Source: Juglans regia
Taxonomy: Eukaryota; Streptophyta; Magnoliopsida; Fagales; Juglandaceae
Length of the DNA stretch: 64,000 bases
Direction: 5' to 3'
Assembly: GCF_001411555.2 (NCBI RefSeq)
Contig: NC_049916.1
Coordinates: forward strand, 6,820,001-6,884,000
In this document: positions 11,409-23,297 of the stretch, in pieces
Layout: each line of letters begins with the position of its first letter
Numbering within the stretch: position 1 is the first letter of the stretch
The notes under the pieces: model-generated
Seen by the model: the letters and a program-made list of their open reading frames with translations, nothing else
What the model was told of the DNA's origin: nothing
Databases searched by the model: none
Translations under genes and position numbers: made by a program

Positions 11409-11830
11409 ATACTTGATCAGTTGTGTCCTAAGGGGGCATAAAAAAATGTTAAAAGTGGTAACACAGTTTTAAAAAAATAATACCAAAATAATATAATCCG
11501 TAGTGTGAATTACCTGTGAGGGAGGAGCAATCTGTCCAATACCAAAAAAATCAGTTGTGTATACTTGATCAGTTGTGTCCTAAGGGGGGCATAAAAAAAT
11601 GTTAAAAGTGGCAGCACACTTTTAAAAAAAATCCGGATCCAAAATTATATAATTCGTAGTGTGAATTACTTGTGAGGAAGGAACAATCTGTCCAATACCA
11701 AAAAAATTCATTGTGTATACTTGATGAGGCGTGTACTGTGTGTGTCATAAAATTGTTAAATGAACTGTGTTAACAATTTTTGCATGCTAATGTTCTTTGA
11801 ATTACTTGTGAGGGAGGAGCAGTCTTTCCA
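11409..11830 (-). repeat. Tandem repeat of about 152-156 bp carrying a repeated small exon
   Basis: ATACTTGATC recurs at 11409 and 11561, and a variant at 11717, giving spacings of 152 and 156 bases. Each unit carries, on the minus strand, an exon-like piece encoding GIGQIAPPSQ-type peptide and ending just before a GTAATTC donor-like site. This looks like duplication of a short exon in the 3' part of the FAR1-type gene. Confidence 0.6.
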
Positions 11831-14217
11831 ATGCCAGAATAATCCGCACCAATCGAAGGAGTAGCAAAGAAATCTGGCGCATGTGTCCAAACTTGACTTT
11901 GTTGATCTGGGGTTTGAGGAGCCTCACGTTATGTGCTGCTGACAGTGCAGTCATCTGGAGCGTGACTACTCTGCTGTTCATTGAAATGAATTTAATAATT
12001 TATCGTTATAAGAAATATAATATTTTATATACAACATTAAAAAAAGGGACCTCAATTGAGTCGACGGGTAATCGTCTTCTCGTACTAGATTCTTAAGTCT
12101 CTTCTCAATGGGGTGCACTTTTCTCTTAGACGGTGGTCTTCCCTTACTCCGAACTATCAAGGGACTCAGAACTCCACCTGTCGTGCCTCCCATAGAAGTA
12201 ACTAGATCAACTATCGTGTCCCCCATGGAAGTAGCTGGATCAGCAATACCAGGGTACTGTATCTTCGATTGTTCTATCTGGCTAATCAATTTCACACAAC
12301 TGCTCTCGGCCTTTGATGCATTGGAACACAGTTCATAGAAGCAATTCTGGATCCTATCGTACCTTCAGGCATCATCGATACTTCTAGTGTCATAACTGCT
12401 TTTCATGAAGGTGTATTTTCGCTTCACATACTTTCTCCACCGATCTAAAATGTATTTTGATGGTATTGTATGTTTGCCTAGCTGAGTCAAGATATGAATA
12501 GCGTGCCTGCAGAATATGCCCCTAAACTCAAACAACTCACAACTGCATTTGACATTAAGGGGATCTTGATCAACTATGATAGTGGAGTTTGCACGTTTTA
12601 ACAGGTCATCACCAACTTGAACCTCATCGGCAACTACAAACGTGGTTCTACCACCCTCACATGCCAATAATGAGGTAGTCAAATATAGGAAGCCTCGCAA
12701 TTCCTCTTGTACTTCTTTGAATTTTACAATTGTATATGCTTTTTGAAATTGCTTCTCAAGAGGATACCGACTGATGCAAGGAATTTCCGTGTTAAATGAA
12801 TTAAAGTTCGCAATTGCTTCATTCTCTACCTTCCTCCTAAGAGCTGAATCGTATTGGTCAACAAATTATTTCAGAGTTGTTCTAGAATTAACGTAGTCAT
12901 TGAAAAATACATTCATGCCTTCACTCTGCTGTGTAGTTGACATTCCTGCCCAAAATGTGTCTCTAACGTAGGCAGGCACCCAAAAATGTCGATTACTATA
13001 TAGTGATACCAACCATGCATTCTCATGTAGCTCATACGTATTGAGCATATCGTGCCAACGTTCCTCGAATTCATGCTCACTAAAAGAGTCATAAACGCAT
13101 CTATATAGAGTACTCTTGATTTCTTCATAATAATTATGTGATCTAAACTTCTCAGGAAGGTTTTTCATTATATGCCACAGGCAGAAGTGATGTCTAGACG
13201 TTGGAAACACCCTTGAAATTGCAATTTTCATGGCCTTATCTTGGTCTGTGATGATTGCATTTGGCGGTTGATCATTCATACACCTTAACCATGACTCAAA
13301 CAACCATTCGAATGTATTTGCATCCTCATTAGATATCAATATGCACCCGAATAGGATTGATTGCCCATTGTGATTCACACCCACAAATGGTGCAAAAGGC
13401 ATCTTATACGCATTAGTCAAATATGTTGTGTCAAAAGTAATCACATCCCTGAATGATTCATATGCAGCTCTACTTCGAGCGTCTGACCAAAACACATTCT
13501 TTAACCGCACCTCATGGTCAACGTCTATCTTATAATAAAAATCCAGATTTCTTTTTTGCATATCTTAGAAATAGTTACATAGAGCTGCAGCACCTCCAAC
13601 CCCGAAGCGAAGTTGTTATGCTTTGTCAATGTAGTTAAAACATTCATTCTCTCCCAATGGCACATTCTCATAACCCCTACCTCAACAACACAGACTTGAA
13701 ACTTTTGGACAATTTTATTCCTGTCTTGTCATTTATTTCAAACCTTTTAGCCACACGAGTATCAACTTTCTTAAAGCATCTGAAATGTTTAGACTTTCCT
13801 GGACTACAAACATGTGTGTGATCCAAGATCACTTTAGATAAGGTATATCCACCTTCATTATTCAATATTGCATTAATCCTAGCCATACACCCCATCTTCT
13901 TTGTCTGTCTTGGTTTCATAACATTGGCAGCTTTATTGTGTGAACTGCCTCCTCGCGCACATGCCAAGCATAACCATCTTATATTCCCATCGTCATCATT
14001 TCTAGAATTCCTTTTACACACCCCAAACCCCTTCAGCTGACCATACTTCAAATAGTAAGACCTCACTTCTTCTACAGATGAAAATTTCATTCCAACAGTA
14101 GGTTCTTCAATACTTTCATCACATTCAATCTTCTTATCAATTTCAACCTCATCACACCATTATCTAAATGAAGCATGTCGCCAACCATTGTCTCCATCCA
14201 ACGTTCTAATTGTCTAC
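11820..14217 (-). pseudogene. FAR1/FRS-type Mutator transposase, decayed
   Basis: A MULE transposase of the FAR1-related group. From the N-terminus: FAR1 DNA-binding domain (14217-13677, with VGMKFSSVEEVRSYY and the C..C/H-type LDHTHVCSPGKS); MULE catalytic domain (13561-12866, with ITFDTTYLTNAY, GVNHNGQS and ITDQDKAM supplying the expected acidic residues, and HHFCLWHIMKN); SWIM zinc finger (12700-12365, CSCELFEFRGIFCRHA); and a basic C-terminal tail (VRSKGRPPSKRK, 12295-11978). Lesions are a TAA in the first exon (about 14162), a frameshift near 13690, three stops between 13677 and 13561, and a TAA at 12863-12865. The MULE and SWIM parts are otherwise in one frame. The nearby inverted repeats argue for a transposon gene, not a domesticated FRS transcription factor. 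Confidence 0.88.
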
Positions 14218-14994
14218 AAAAATACAACACATTTGAATACAAGGAAAATTCTTTACTTAAAATAGAAGCAATAGATAAATGAGCATAATTTTTAATAAGA
14301 CAAACAACTTTCTCTATGTTAATATGCCACACAATACTTAGGACTGTTAATATGCAGAATTCTCTGTGTTACTATGCCCTTAGCATAGGACTATTAGCAA
14401 CTCCATTTGGAAGAAAACAACTAAAAATAAGACAAACACAACTACTCTCTTCATATCTATGCATATGTGAAATTTACAATGGAAATAGAAAACACTCGCA
14501 ACACAACTCAATAACTTAACCATCTCAAAATATCATATGAGCTAATTATATAAAAAAAATTAGAGTATAACAATCAAGATTAAGCTAATAGCAACTCATT
14601 TCATCAAATTAGAATATGTGCCAAAACAATTACATATATACACAACAAATTGCATATATGCACAAAATATAGAATATGTGCCAATAAAAGCATAACTTAT
14701 CAACCCAAGCCATACAAATCCATCCCACAAGAATAATTGCTCAACGTGTGACCTTTTCAATTCCATTGCAGCAACACAAGATTCAGGAATTGTAGTAGAC
14801 AAAACTATCTTAGTTCCCATAAAAAAAAAAAGCAGTCATTTTTACGCAAATTACCTTTGCAAAATCAGAAAAATCAGTCATTTTTACTCTAATAGCTCAT
14901 CAAAAAAATCTAACATGATGCCATCTAAACAACAACAAAACAAATCCAGAATAATCCATCTAAACAACAAAATAAATTCAGAAAAAACCCCACA
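14218..14994. other. Non-coding 5' side of the FAR1-type gene
   Basis: AT-rich sequence between the transposase N-terminus and the right inverted repeat. Repeated CATATATGCACA-like words occur near 14630-14680. The transposase promoter would be expected here, but I cannot point to a specific site. Confidence 0.35.
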
Positions 14995-15598
14995 TGCGGA
15001 AAGGCAGGGCTGCGACGGAAATGAGGGCTTTCGAGGGGGATGAGGGTTTCCTTTGCCGCACGAACTCTATGCAGGTATCGGAGGAGGCGACGGAGGAGGC
15101 TTTTCTGGAAAAGGAGGGGCGGCAGGGTGCTTCGGTTGCGACTCAGATTTCTTCACCGGGGGCTGCGATTGAAATGAGGGGAGGTCGAGGGGGATGAGGA
15201 GCTACCTTGCAGCTTGGAGTCAATGCCAGTTCCGATGCCGGAGGAGGCGACAGAAGAGAAGGAGGGGCAGTTGAGGTGCTGCGTTGGACTGCATTTCTTT
15301 GAGGGGCTGTACTGCGACCGAAATGAGGGGAGGGGCTGTTGACGGGGATGAGAGCTTCCTCGCCGCACGGACTCGATGTCTGTGCCGGAGGAGGAGGCCA
15401 TGGAGGAAGGCGACGGGAGCATTCTGAAATGGAGTAGGGGAGGGTTTTGTTTTGTGTTCTTCGTTTCCGAAACACGCGGGCTATTGTTTCTCTTTTCAAT
15501 TCGTTTTACATTTTTTTTAAATATTAAAAGGGATTCCACGTGGCATCCATGTCAAGCAGGACAATAGCAGCGGGACGACAGTAGGGGATGTAGAATTA
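14995..15598 (-). repeat. Right long terminal inverted repeat of the Mutator-like element
   Basis: Inverted partner of 9074-9630. It ends GGGGATGTAGAATTA at 15598. The two arms differ by several indels in the GC-rich inner part, which suggests an element that has not moved recently. Confidence 0.85.
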
Positions 15599-15650
15599 TC
15601 CCTGATTTATTATTTTCAACCCTTCTTATTCATTGCCAAATTGTCTGAAG

Positions 15651-15797
15651 ATGTTTGGCATATTGTCGGAATTGGGTTTGACAAAAGAGGTAGAGATATT
15701 GGAGGAGTACAAGAGAATTCTAGAAAAACTGCCAGATGTGGAGCTGACAGAGAGACCAAGAAAAGCTAGGTGGCTGTCTCTTACTATTTCGACTTGA
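15651..15797 (+). pseudogene. Short unrecognised coding-like fragment
   Basis: An open frame of 48 codons just outside the Mutator-like element. It has balanced, charged composition with a helical look (GLTKEVEILEEYKRILEKLP, then VELTERPRKARWLSL). It ends in TGA at 15795-15797. Base composition is less AT-rich than its surroundings. It could be the end of a disrupted host gene. I cannot name a family. Confidence 0.3.
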
Positions 15798-15798
15798 C

Positions 15799-16637
15799 TA
15801 CTAATCATACATGATTTAGGATCGATCCTACTTGTTTGATTGAATTAGTTTTGTGAAGAAAATGAATTGGGTATAATTATGAAAAGCAATGCTACATGCA
15901 ATTGTTAAATGTGCATACGCTGTATAGTCGTTTTGAAAAAGAATGTGGTCCACTATTAAAAAATTAATTAATTTTTTCATATGAATCTCATATATATTCA
16001 CTTTTTTTAAATTGATTATGCAGCACTTGCGTACTCACGACTACAACTATCATTTCTCAATTATGAATTTGTTTGTTGGTTTAAACCATTAAGGGATGGA
16101 AACGAGGTTGTATTTAGTTTTTGAATCAAATTCAACTCATTCCAAACAAATCATTGATGAGATATTTCAATTTAAAAAGTTAAATCATCTCAATCAAAAG
16201 AAGTTAAACCCATCTCAATGGGAGCAACAAATATTCCTATTCACAACTCAATTCATCTCAACATTTAAATATACCAATCTCTATAGCTACATATTTCAAA
16301 TTCTTAGAAAAAAGATGGACCCTAATATATATAGACTCTATATATAATTAATGTTTCTTCTTGAATTAAGTCTCAAACATTGTTTGGTTAACATGCCACT
16401 ACCATAATTCTAAGAGAGAGATAAACGCATAATATTTCTCGTACATTTATTTTTTTACTAACTAAAAAGCGGAAGTAATGATATACCAAATTTTTTTTTT
16501 ATAATTTTTCATACAATTATGTTTGAAAATATGGATATTTATATAAAGTGATTTATATGTTATTTTATAAAAATAGTCCTCATTTAAAGCATAATTGGAT
16601 AAAGAGGGGCATAGAGATCGGCAATGTTCTGAGTTTA
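15799..16637. other. Gene-free stretch with MITE-like tract
   Basis: No gene was seen. Bases about 16090-16350 contain repeated words such as CAACTCATTCCAAACAAATC and CATCTCAAT, similar in style to 8312-8465. The remainder is AT-rich. Confidence 0.35.
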
Positions 16638-16919
16638 CATGGAGAGGGAAGATAATAGTTTTTAATTTATTAGGCAAAAATATGATGACATTAGGCAAAA
16701 ATTAAGTAAAAGGACTGGATGCTAAGCCAATGAGGATGCTTAGGAAAAAAGATGGAGGATTGAGAAGGTGAATGTACCTGAACATGTGTTTGCTGCAAAT
16801 ACAACGTGTGTTCTAGTTATGATCTACGGCTTAGTTAATGCCGGAAAAAGCCGAAGTAGTTGTTGAAATTTCGAGAATCCCAATAAATCAAGATGACATG
16901 TCAAATTATTGTAGAAAAT
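16638..16919 (+). repeat. Duplicated block A (matches 45728-46059)
   Basis: The block aligns with 45728-46059, sharing AATTAAGTAAAAGGACTGGATGCTAAGCC-type sequence, GATGGAGGATTGAGAAGG and CAAGATGACATGTCAAATTATTG. In the S-RLK locus at 45 kb, block A lies directly before block B. Here A lies 8 kb after the other copy of B, so the duplicated units were rearranged. Confidence 0.8.
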
Positions 16920-17399
16920 CAAGAAAATCATTTACAAAACTTATTTATACACAATATTTTTTATAACATGATTTTATATAACTATATTTTAAATGAATAT
17001 TATTTTTATAAAACATCTTATAAAAGTAATATTATTTTTTAAAAATATCATCATTTTATAATATTATTATATATTGCATTGTGTAATGTATATATCTTTA
17101 CTCAATCATTTATTTGGGAAATGATAACCTTATGACGTTATACCACCGTTTTACTAGGCATTCATCGTGTCTTTATTTTTTATTTTCTTCTATGATGCTT
17201 TTGACTTTTGTCTTCTCCCAACCATTCCAGACCGATCCTCTACTCTAACTCTCTACTACCTCACCCCCACGTTGTTTTTACTTTTTTTTCTTCTACCTTT
17301 CTTTTGCTGCATATGAAAGAAACTACAGTTATGACTAGTCAATATAGAGAAAAATTTCAAATACAAGCTAAGCTACACATCTATTGTACACCTCCCAGC
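16920..17399. other. AT-rich gene-free stretch
   Basis: Very AT-rich, with repeated TTTTATAA words near 16960-17070. No gene or element boundary was found until the LTR at 17400. Confidence 0.35.
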
Positions 17400-18269
17400 T
17401 GACAAATTTCGTTGCGAAGGGATTTGTCTTAACTTTTAGAAACTCTTATAAGAGAGTAACACTCTCTGTAAAAAACAGAGATAAAAAACCAACCCCCACC
17501 TCCAAAGGAGGAAAGGATATCCAAACCCCAATCCTCCAAAGGAGGAGGAGGAGATAACTACCCCATCCTTTAAAAGAGGAGGGGTTCCCTTGCTATGGAC
17601 ATAAGTCCAATAGTCTATTTCTTTTATTAATCGACACAAACAGAGAAACAAATTACAAACACTAAGGAAACACTGCAAAAATAGAGAAAACACTGCATAA
17701 AGAGGCTGCAGGAGTGCGTGTAGGACACGCAGCAGTGAAGGTAGAAACCAGGTAGACAATCGTCGAGGTGCTGGATCTAGCGGTGCCGCGTGCGGCACAA
17801 AAGAAAAAAACTGGATGGGGGCACGTGGCGGCCATTTACAGACTTCAATCGACACATGTAGGAGACGCGCTGCTCCTTTGGACGTTGCGTTCGGTAGGCT
17901 GAAAGATCAGCAGCTTCTGAATCACCCTGTGGGCGCATGGTGTCCTCCGACCACCGGAAGGTCTCCAACCGGCACTCCTCTCTTATTTGGCCTGAAAAAA
18001 CCAAAAACAAAAACAAAAACAAAAACCAACAAAAAAGAAAAGAAAAGAAAAGAAAAGATAATGATCTATTTAAATGCAAAGAATTTGAAAGATTGCAGCA
18101 ATTGAAGAAAATCTGTGCAGCTAAACTAATATCCAAAAAAGGTAACAAAGAACATTATCATGCTAAATTAGTTCTAACATTAGTATCTGTGTACTGATCT
18201 TCAAGGATCTTGGATTGATAGGAATCCAGCTGGAGACTATTAGGATCACATAATGAATATTGGTTAACA
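17400..18269 (-). repeat. 3' LTR of a truncated copia element
   Basis: Read on the minus strand this LTR starts TGTTAACCAATATTC at 18269 and ends TTTGTCA at 17400, giving TG...CA ends. It directly follows the C-terminus of copia pol on the minus strand. A run of AAACAAAAACAAAAAC and AAAGAAAAG repeats lies at 18001-18058. The 5' half of the element is missing, so no target duplication can be paired. Confidence 0.75.
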
Positions 18270-18828
18270 CGCCCCCTCAAGCTAATGGGGAGTTCTTGGA
18301 GTATTAGCTTGTCACGTAGCCAAAGGAACCATGCTCTAGTCGGCCCCTTAGTAAAGATATTGATGCACATTGATCTGAGGAAGAGATGAATTTGATCTGA
18401 ATGTCCTGGTTAAGTACCTTTTATCTGATGAAGTGATAATCTACTTTGATATGTTTACTTTTTGCATGAAAAATAGGATTTCACGCAATGGCTATGGTAC
18501 CAAGATTATCACACCATATGGTTGGAGTATTTGGAAGTAAGATGTGTAAATCTTTAAACCAAATGCGAAGTTAGTATAATTTTGCAGTAACAATGGATAA
18601 AGACCTGTATTCCGCCTCGGTGCTGCTGCGAGATACAATGGGTTGTTTCTTGGCACTTCAAGCAATGAGGCAAGGTCGAAGCCACTTGTGGACCTTTTGT
18701 CATCAAGTGAACATGCCAATCTGAGTTACAAAATGCATTGAGATAAGAGAGCTAGTAGTGAAGTGAAGCCCATGTATGAGGGCTCCTTTGAGATATCATA
18801 GAACTCTCTTAGCAGCAGACCAATGGCT
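18270..18828 (-). pseudogene. Copia pol remnant (RNase H and C-terminus)
   Basis: The minus strand carries degenerate copia RNase H in several frames. The C-terminal part reads IFTKGPTRAWFLWLRDKL, which matches the usual copia ending after RNase H. Upstream lie pieces equivalent to the S-x-EAEYRSL and WCDNLG motifs and to the end of reverse transcriptase. Stops and frameshifts are frequent, so this is an old fragment. It is cut at about 18828, where LINE-like sequence begins. Confidence 0.8.
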
Positions 18829-19186
18829 AGTTCTGGGAGCATGATTTGCATTAGTTGGAACTGCCATGGGCTTGGGAACCCACAGGCAGGTCGAGCACTT
18901 CATGACCTGGTCAGGGGGAAGTTCCCATGATTCTGTTTTTACAGGAAACTATGTTACATGTGACTAAAAGTTATTCTAAGAACCATATCGATGCTATGAT
19001 TTATAGTGAAGAAAATATAGGGTTTTCAAAGCAAAGTACTTTCCAAAAGAGTCATTTCTAGAGTCTAAGCTAGGCTTTAATCGTAGCTTTGCATGGAAGG
19101 GGATATGGGAGACCAAGAAATACTTGGTGTTGGGCTGTAAGTGGAGAGTGGGATCAGGGCAGAAGATACAGCTCATGGACTATGCT
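18829..19186 (+). pseudogene. LINE ORF2 remnant, left part
   Basis: Two pieces of a plant L1-type ORF2 lie in + orientation. Bases 18844-18930 encode the start of the endonuclease (ISWNCHGLGNPQAGRALHDL). Bases about 19064-19186 encode a late ORF2 region (WKGIWETKKYLVLGCKWRVG), the segment following reverse transcriptase in such elements. Most of the endonuclease and all of the reverse transcriptase are missing between them. The remnant resumes at 24318 after an inserted LTR element. Confidence 0.75.
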
Positions 19187-19249
19187 TGTAACAGCCCGCA
19201 AGAAATTCATTGGTGGAATTTCTATTGACTTTAAGAATCTCGTAAAAAC

Positions 19250-19976
19250 TAGGGGTGATTAACGGTCCGGTCGGGCCGAACGGACCGACCGGACCGACCA
19301 TTTCGGTCCGGACCGGACCGGGCCGAGACTTAGACCGGTCCGGTCCGGTCCATATTTTAGAGGACCGAAATCATTCGGTCCGGACTGGACCGGACCGGAC
19401 CGAATGAAAAATTAAAAAAAAAAAAAAATTTATATATATTTTATATATAATAATTGTACAATTAACAATATAAATTTTTAAATATATTATTAATACTTGT
19501 TAATATTCTATAAATTAACAATATTTTATATATATCTTCATTTAACCTATTACTATTAACAATATAAAATTTTAAATATACTATTAAAACTTGTTAATAT
19601 TCTATGAATTAATAAATATATAATATCAATTAGTTAATTATATAGTAATTATATAAATTAATAATATAATTTTCATCTAATTTATTATCATTGACCATAT
19701 AAAATATTTTTTTATTGAGTTTGTTACATAATCCACATTAATAAGTCACTTAATTTAATTTAGTATTTTAAATAAATTTTTTTATTAATTATTTAAAAAA
19801 AAAAAAAAAGAGGGCAGACCGACTGGACCGGACCGGACCGGACCAGACCGATAGCTATCGGTCCGGTCCGGTCCCTTTGGGTGTTCGGTCCGGTCCGGTC
19901 CGGAAAAATAATGGACCGAAAATTTTCGGTCCATCGCCGGACCGGACCGGACCTGACCGGCCCGTTTGCAGCCCTA
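19250..19976. mobile_element. hAT-like non-autonomous element with GGTCC subterminal arrays
   Basis: A 727-bp element with termini TAGGGGTG and, in reverse complement, TAGGGCTG. It is flanked by an exact 8-bp target duplication GTAAAAAC (19242-19249 and 19977-19984), the size expected for hAT transposons. Both ends carry dense arrays of GGTCCG/CGGACC words (19270-19400 and 19815-19965), with an AT-rich core and no coding capacity. Such subterminal repeats are typical transposase binding regions of hAT elements. The two arrays could also fold into a large hairpin. A related fragment lies at 46510. Confidence 0.88.
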
Positions 19977-22579
19977 GTAAAAACTCCATAAGTTTTTATG
20001 AATCGACCAATCGCATAGGTTTTAGTCTATCAACATAGTCAGTGTTATCACTCACTATGGTGCTAGAAATATGAGTTTTATTTATTTGAGGTGGTTAGAA
20101 GTGTCAGAATGCATTATGGTCCACGCCATTAGACTCAATGGATTATTTAGGATTTTATGGCGCAATATCCTATTTTCATAATTCCGGACGAAACGTCTGT
20201 TGGAAATTGTGAAATTATTTTTAGGGGCACTTCGAGGTTGAATTTCGGTATAATATTTTCACTGTAGGTTAATATGAATATTTAAGAATTTTTAGTGTTA
20301 AGTTTATTATTCACTTTTTCGGAGTGAATAGTAACCTCAGTAAGTACACCAATTGCAGTGTTTCGAAATCACAGTGTGGAATGTCCAACTTAGATTAGAA
20401 AAGTTTTATTTGGACACTTGGCATGATCTTAGCCACACTTAGTGAATAATATTAGACACTTGGCACCATGAGGAGCGTTTGATGGATTTGAAGGAACCAA
20501 GCTGTGAAATCATGTCACTTAAGCAAAACTTTGTTTCATCTGCTCAACCAAATTGTGTCAGACCAAAGAGGTTTTCAATCCTAGTGAAACCCTAAATGGT
20601 GGGAATCCAATTGAAAGCCCAAAAGCTTTGTTGAAATCGAAACCCTAAACGGTTTCTCCAAAACCCTAAAGTTGGCCTCTAAACCCTTTCTAATCCGATT
20701 TCTAGCATTGTGTTTAATCACTTGATTAAATCACTTCCACATGCTATTAATCCTTCATATTTGTGTTAGAACATCATTATCCAACCTTGTTAACCTTGAA
20801 AAATTGATTGGACCAAGTGATATTGAATTTGGGCTTGTTAGCAACTCAAACCCTCTTTAAACCCCAAAATTTAGGCCCATTCGGTTTAGGCCCATTAAGG
20901 CCCACGAATTTGGTCACCATAGGATTGCTTCATGGCTAAGTTTTGTACCCCCACTTGGCTGGCCAGATCTGTACAAGAAGAGCCTAGAAGGTTCTTGAAA
21001 GACAAAGCCAAAGGGCCACCTCACTCTTTCACTCTCACACTCCACCATGAGAAAAGATCTTGGTCTGATTTTTATGAGAAGAAAAGGCCAACACTCAACC
21101 ATTCCTTCAGTCCTATCACTTTACATAGCTTGTGTAAGAAGCTCTTCAGTCCACTTCCCACGAAAAGCAGCTCTCCTTTACACTTTTCCTTCATAGAACA
21201 CAAAAGACACTCTCGGACAGTTTTTCTTACCTCTTTTGAATGCCTGTTTCGAAGCTTTTGTAAGTATTTTCTCTCAAAGTTTCCTTCATGAAAGTTGTTT
21301 CTTTTGGAGTCTAGTTTACGTGGATATCTTATTAGTTCCATTTGGAGATCATTTGATTGGTAAAAATTTGTTTAGACCCCAGAAAGGTCATTCTGGGCGA
21401 TAAACTGGAGTGTGTGTTATATTTTGGAGTTTTTAACCAAGCTAATGAATAGATCTTGGTCCGAAATTTTTATGGAGTACTGTTAACATGTGTATATGAT
21501 TATTGGTTGAGGATTTGTTGCATGATTAAAAGTTTTGGTGAAATATTTTCTTAGGTCTAGAAACTTAGAAACTGGAAGAGGAAAAACAGTTTCTGTTTTG
21601 AGAAAGTTTAAATCTTTTATGGTTTAATCTTATTCCAATGGCTTTGATATTTTTATTGGAAGATCCTAAGCATCTTATATACATGTTAGAATGTTATTTT
21701 GAAGATATTTGAAGTTAGTTTCGAATATATGAAATTTTATGCAAGGAGATATTCGGTTAGGCCAAAGTGATGATGTTCTTGGCTAAATTTATGTTTTGGT
21801 TGATGTTTACCCATGTGATCTTGAGTTTGAAGCTTGGATCTGTTTTAGGACACCTTTTTGAACCATGTGATGTTTTGGTTTGAAGATCACTTCTTTATAA
21901 GTCATGGATCAAGAGGTTGATCAAAACAAGTTAGAAACAAAATTCTGTTTTGAACTTAGAAGAGAAACCAAAAAGTTCCAAGTATGGTTTTAGTGATTTT
22001 GATGACTTTTGTTCATGATTCAAAACATGATTATTCTTAAGAATATGTTATGAGTGTAGTAGAAGAAAAATTTTGGTTTAATCATGAGTTTTGAGATTTG
22101 AAAGAATTACAACAAAAAGCAAAGGAAATAGCCTTGTAAGTTTCGGCCATATAGAGTTTTGATGGTTGTGTTTAGTTTTAAATTTTTCTGAATTGATATT
22201 TGAGCTTAGGACAAAATTTACATAAGGTATGTAAATTTTGGTGATTTTTGGAGTTAGGATGCAAAATCCTTAAGTTAGGGGTAAAATGGTCATTTTCCCA
22301 CATGTAGAGGGTAAAATGGTAATTTTACTCTAAGTTGATATTTCTCCATATTCCTAATTGTTAGTGATTAAGTTCTAATTTTTAGAAATCACTACTTTCA
22401 GTTTCCCGTGATCGCACTTGAGTTTTGTCTCGAAGCGCGAAGATCGAGGTAAGTTAGCTTTTAACTTACTATCAATTTAATGTGTATGTGTGATAAGTAA
22501 GGGAACTAAATTGTATGTATGCATGTTATCATATGTGCCATGCCAAGTCATTACATATTTATCTGTTACACAGAATTTA

Positions 22580-22930
22580 TTCTGTCATGAATTATTCATC
22601 TGTTACACAAGATATTCTGTCACGTATTGCTGTACATTGCAAGTATGTCATGTTAAGTTAAGTATGCCATCTGTTACATGTATTTCATGTCACGTAATAT
22701 TCACTGTCACATGTTACGCCATGTTAAGAAATGTTGTCTGTTACATGGTATGCTATGTTACGAAATGTTGCCTGTTACATGTATGCCATGTTATGAAATG
22801 TTGTTTGTTACATTTATGTTTCAAAGTATGTCATGTTTGTCGTCTTACGCTCATTTCACGTTACGCTACGTCATGATTTCTGTCTTTTATGTCACGTTCA
22901 TGTTACGTCACGTTACGAAATGTCATGTAT
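22580..22930 (+). repeat. CATGTTACG-rich degenerate repeat tract
   Basis: Within the 5.1-kb element, words like TGTTACATG, ATGTCACGTTA and GTTACGAAATGT recur every 20-40 bases in imperfect form. A second tract with the same flavour (GTTCACGTTCATGCTATGTTTC) lies at 23440-23770. They create cysteine- and methionine-rich open frames without coding meaning. Confidence 0.65.
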
Positions 22931-23179
22931 GACAGTTAAGTTATTCATGTCAATCACGACCCTAAGCGCTAGGATGGGGTAATATCCTAGTGGAACTCCT
23001 TTGTTCACGCTGGAGTGTCTAAATAGGTGTGAAATTCCCTGGGTTGACGAAGTACAGTCAACAGGTTGCGAATGGGGCCTAATTAGCTGGTCACCGGAGC
23101 GCACCAGGCACTAACGCCGATGGTGCCACACATTATGTTACGTGTGTCCACAGCAAGTGTGGCACAAACAAATAAGTCA

Positions 23180-23297
23180 TGGGGCCACAACAACTGTGGA
23201 GCATGAAGTATGGGGCCACAACAACTGTGGAGCATACACTACGTGAGACACAGCAATTGTGACACGTAGAATACGTGGGGCCACAACAACTGTGGAG
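23180..23297 (+). repeat. Three-copy 21-bp repeat in the 5.1-kb element
   Basis: TGGGGCCACAACAACTGTGG occurs at 23180, 23211 and 23276, interrupted by a diverged unit near 23243. It sits in the middle of the element like the 30-bp array of the 3-kb element at 55711, suggesting a shared design of these LTRs. Confidence 0.75.

Larger units (their letters stand above)
9074..15598 (-). mobile_element. Mutator-like element with about 560-bp terminal inverted repeats
   Basis: Long inverted repeats frame the element. TAATTCTACATCCCC at 9074 is mirrored by the complement ending at 15598, and the match continues through the CACGTGGCATCC block, the GAAACAATAGCCCG block and a GC-rich part to about 9630 and 14995. 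Between them, on the minus strand, lies a decayed FAR1-type transposase (FAR1 DNA-binding, MULE and SWIM domains). The left inner part carries plus-strand exon-like fragments (9798-10736). The first few bases at each end have diverged and I found no convincing 9-bp target duplication. The Mutator assignment therefore rests on the transposase and TIR architecture. Confidence 0.85.

Noticed and set aside
11820..14217. Possible domesticated FAR1/FRS transcription factor
   Set aside because: Multiple stops and frameshift, and it is framed by long inverted repeats, so a decayed transposon gene is more likely.
20641..20690. AAACCCTAAA words resembling plant telomere repeat
   Set aside because: Only a few scattered copies, not a tandem array; such words are common in plant DNA.
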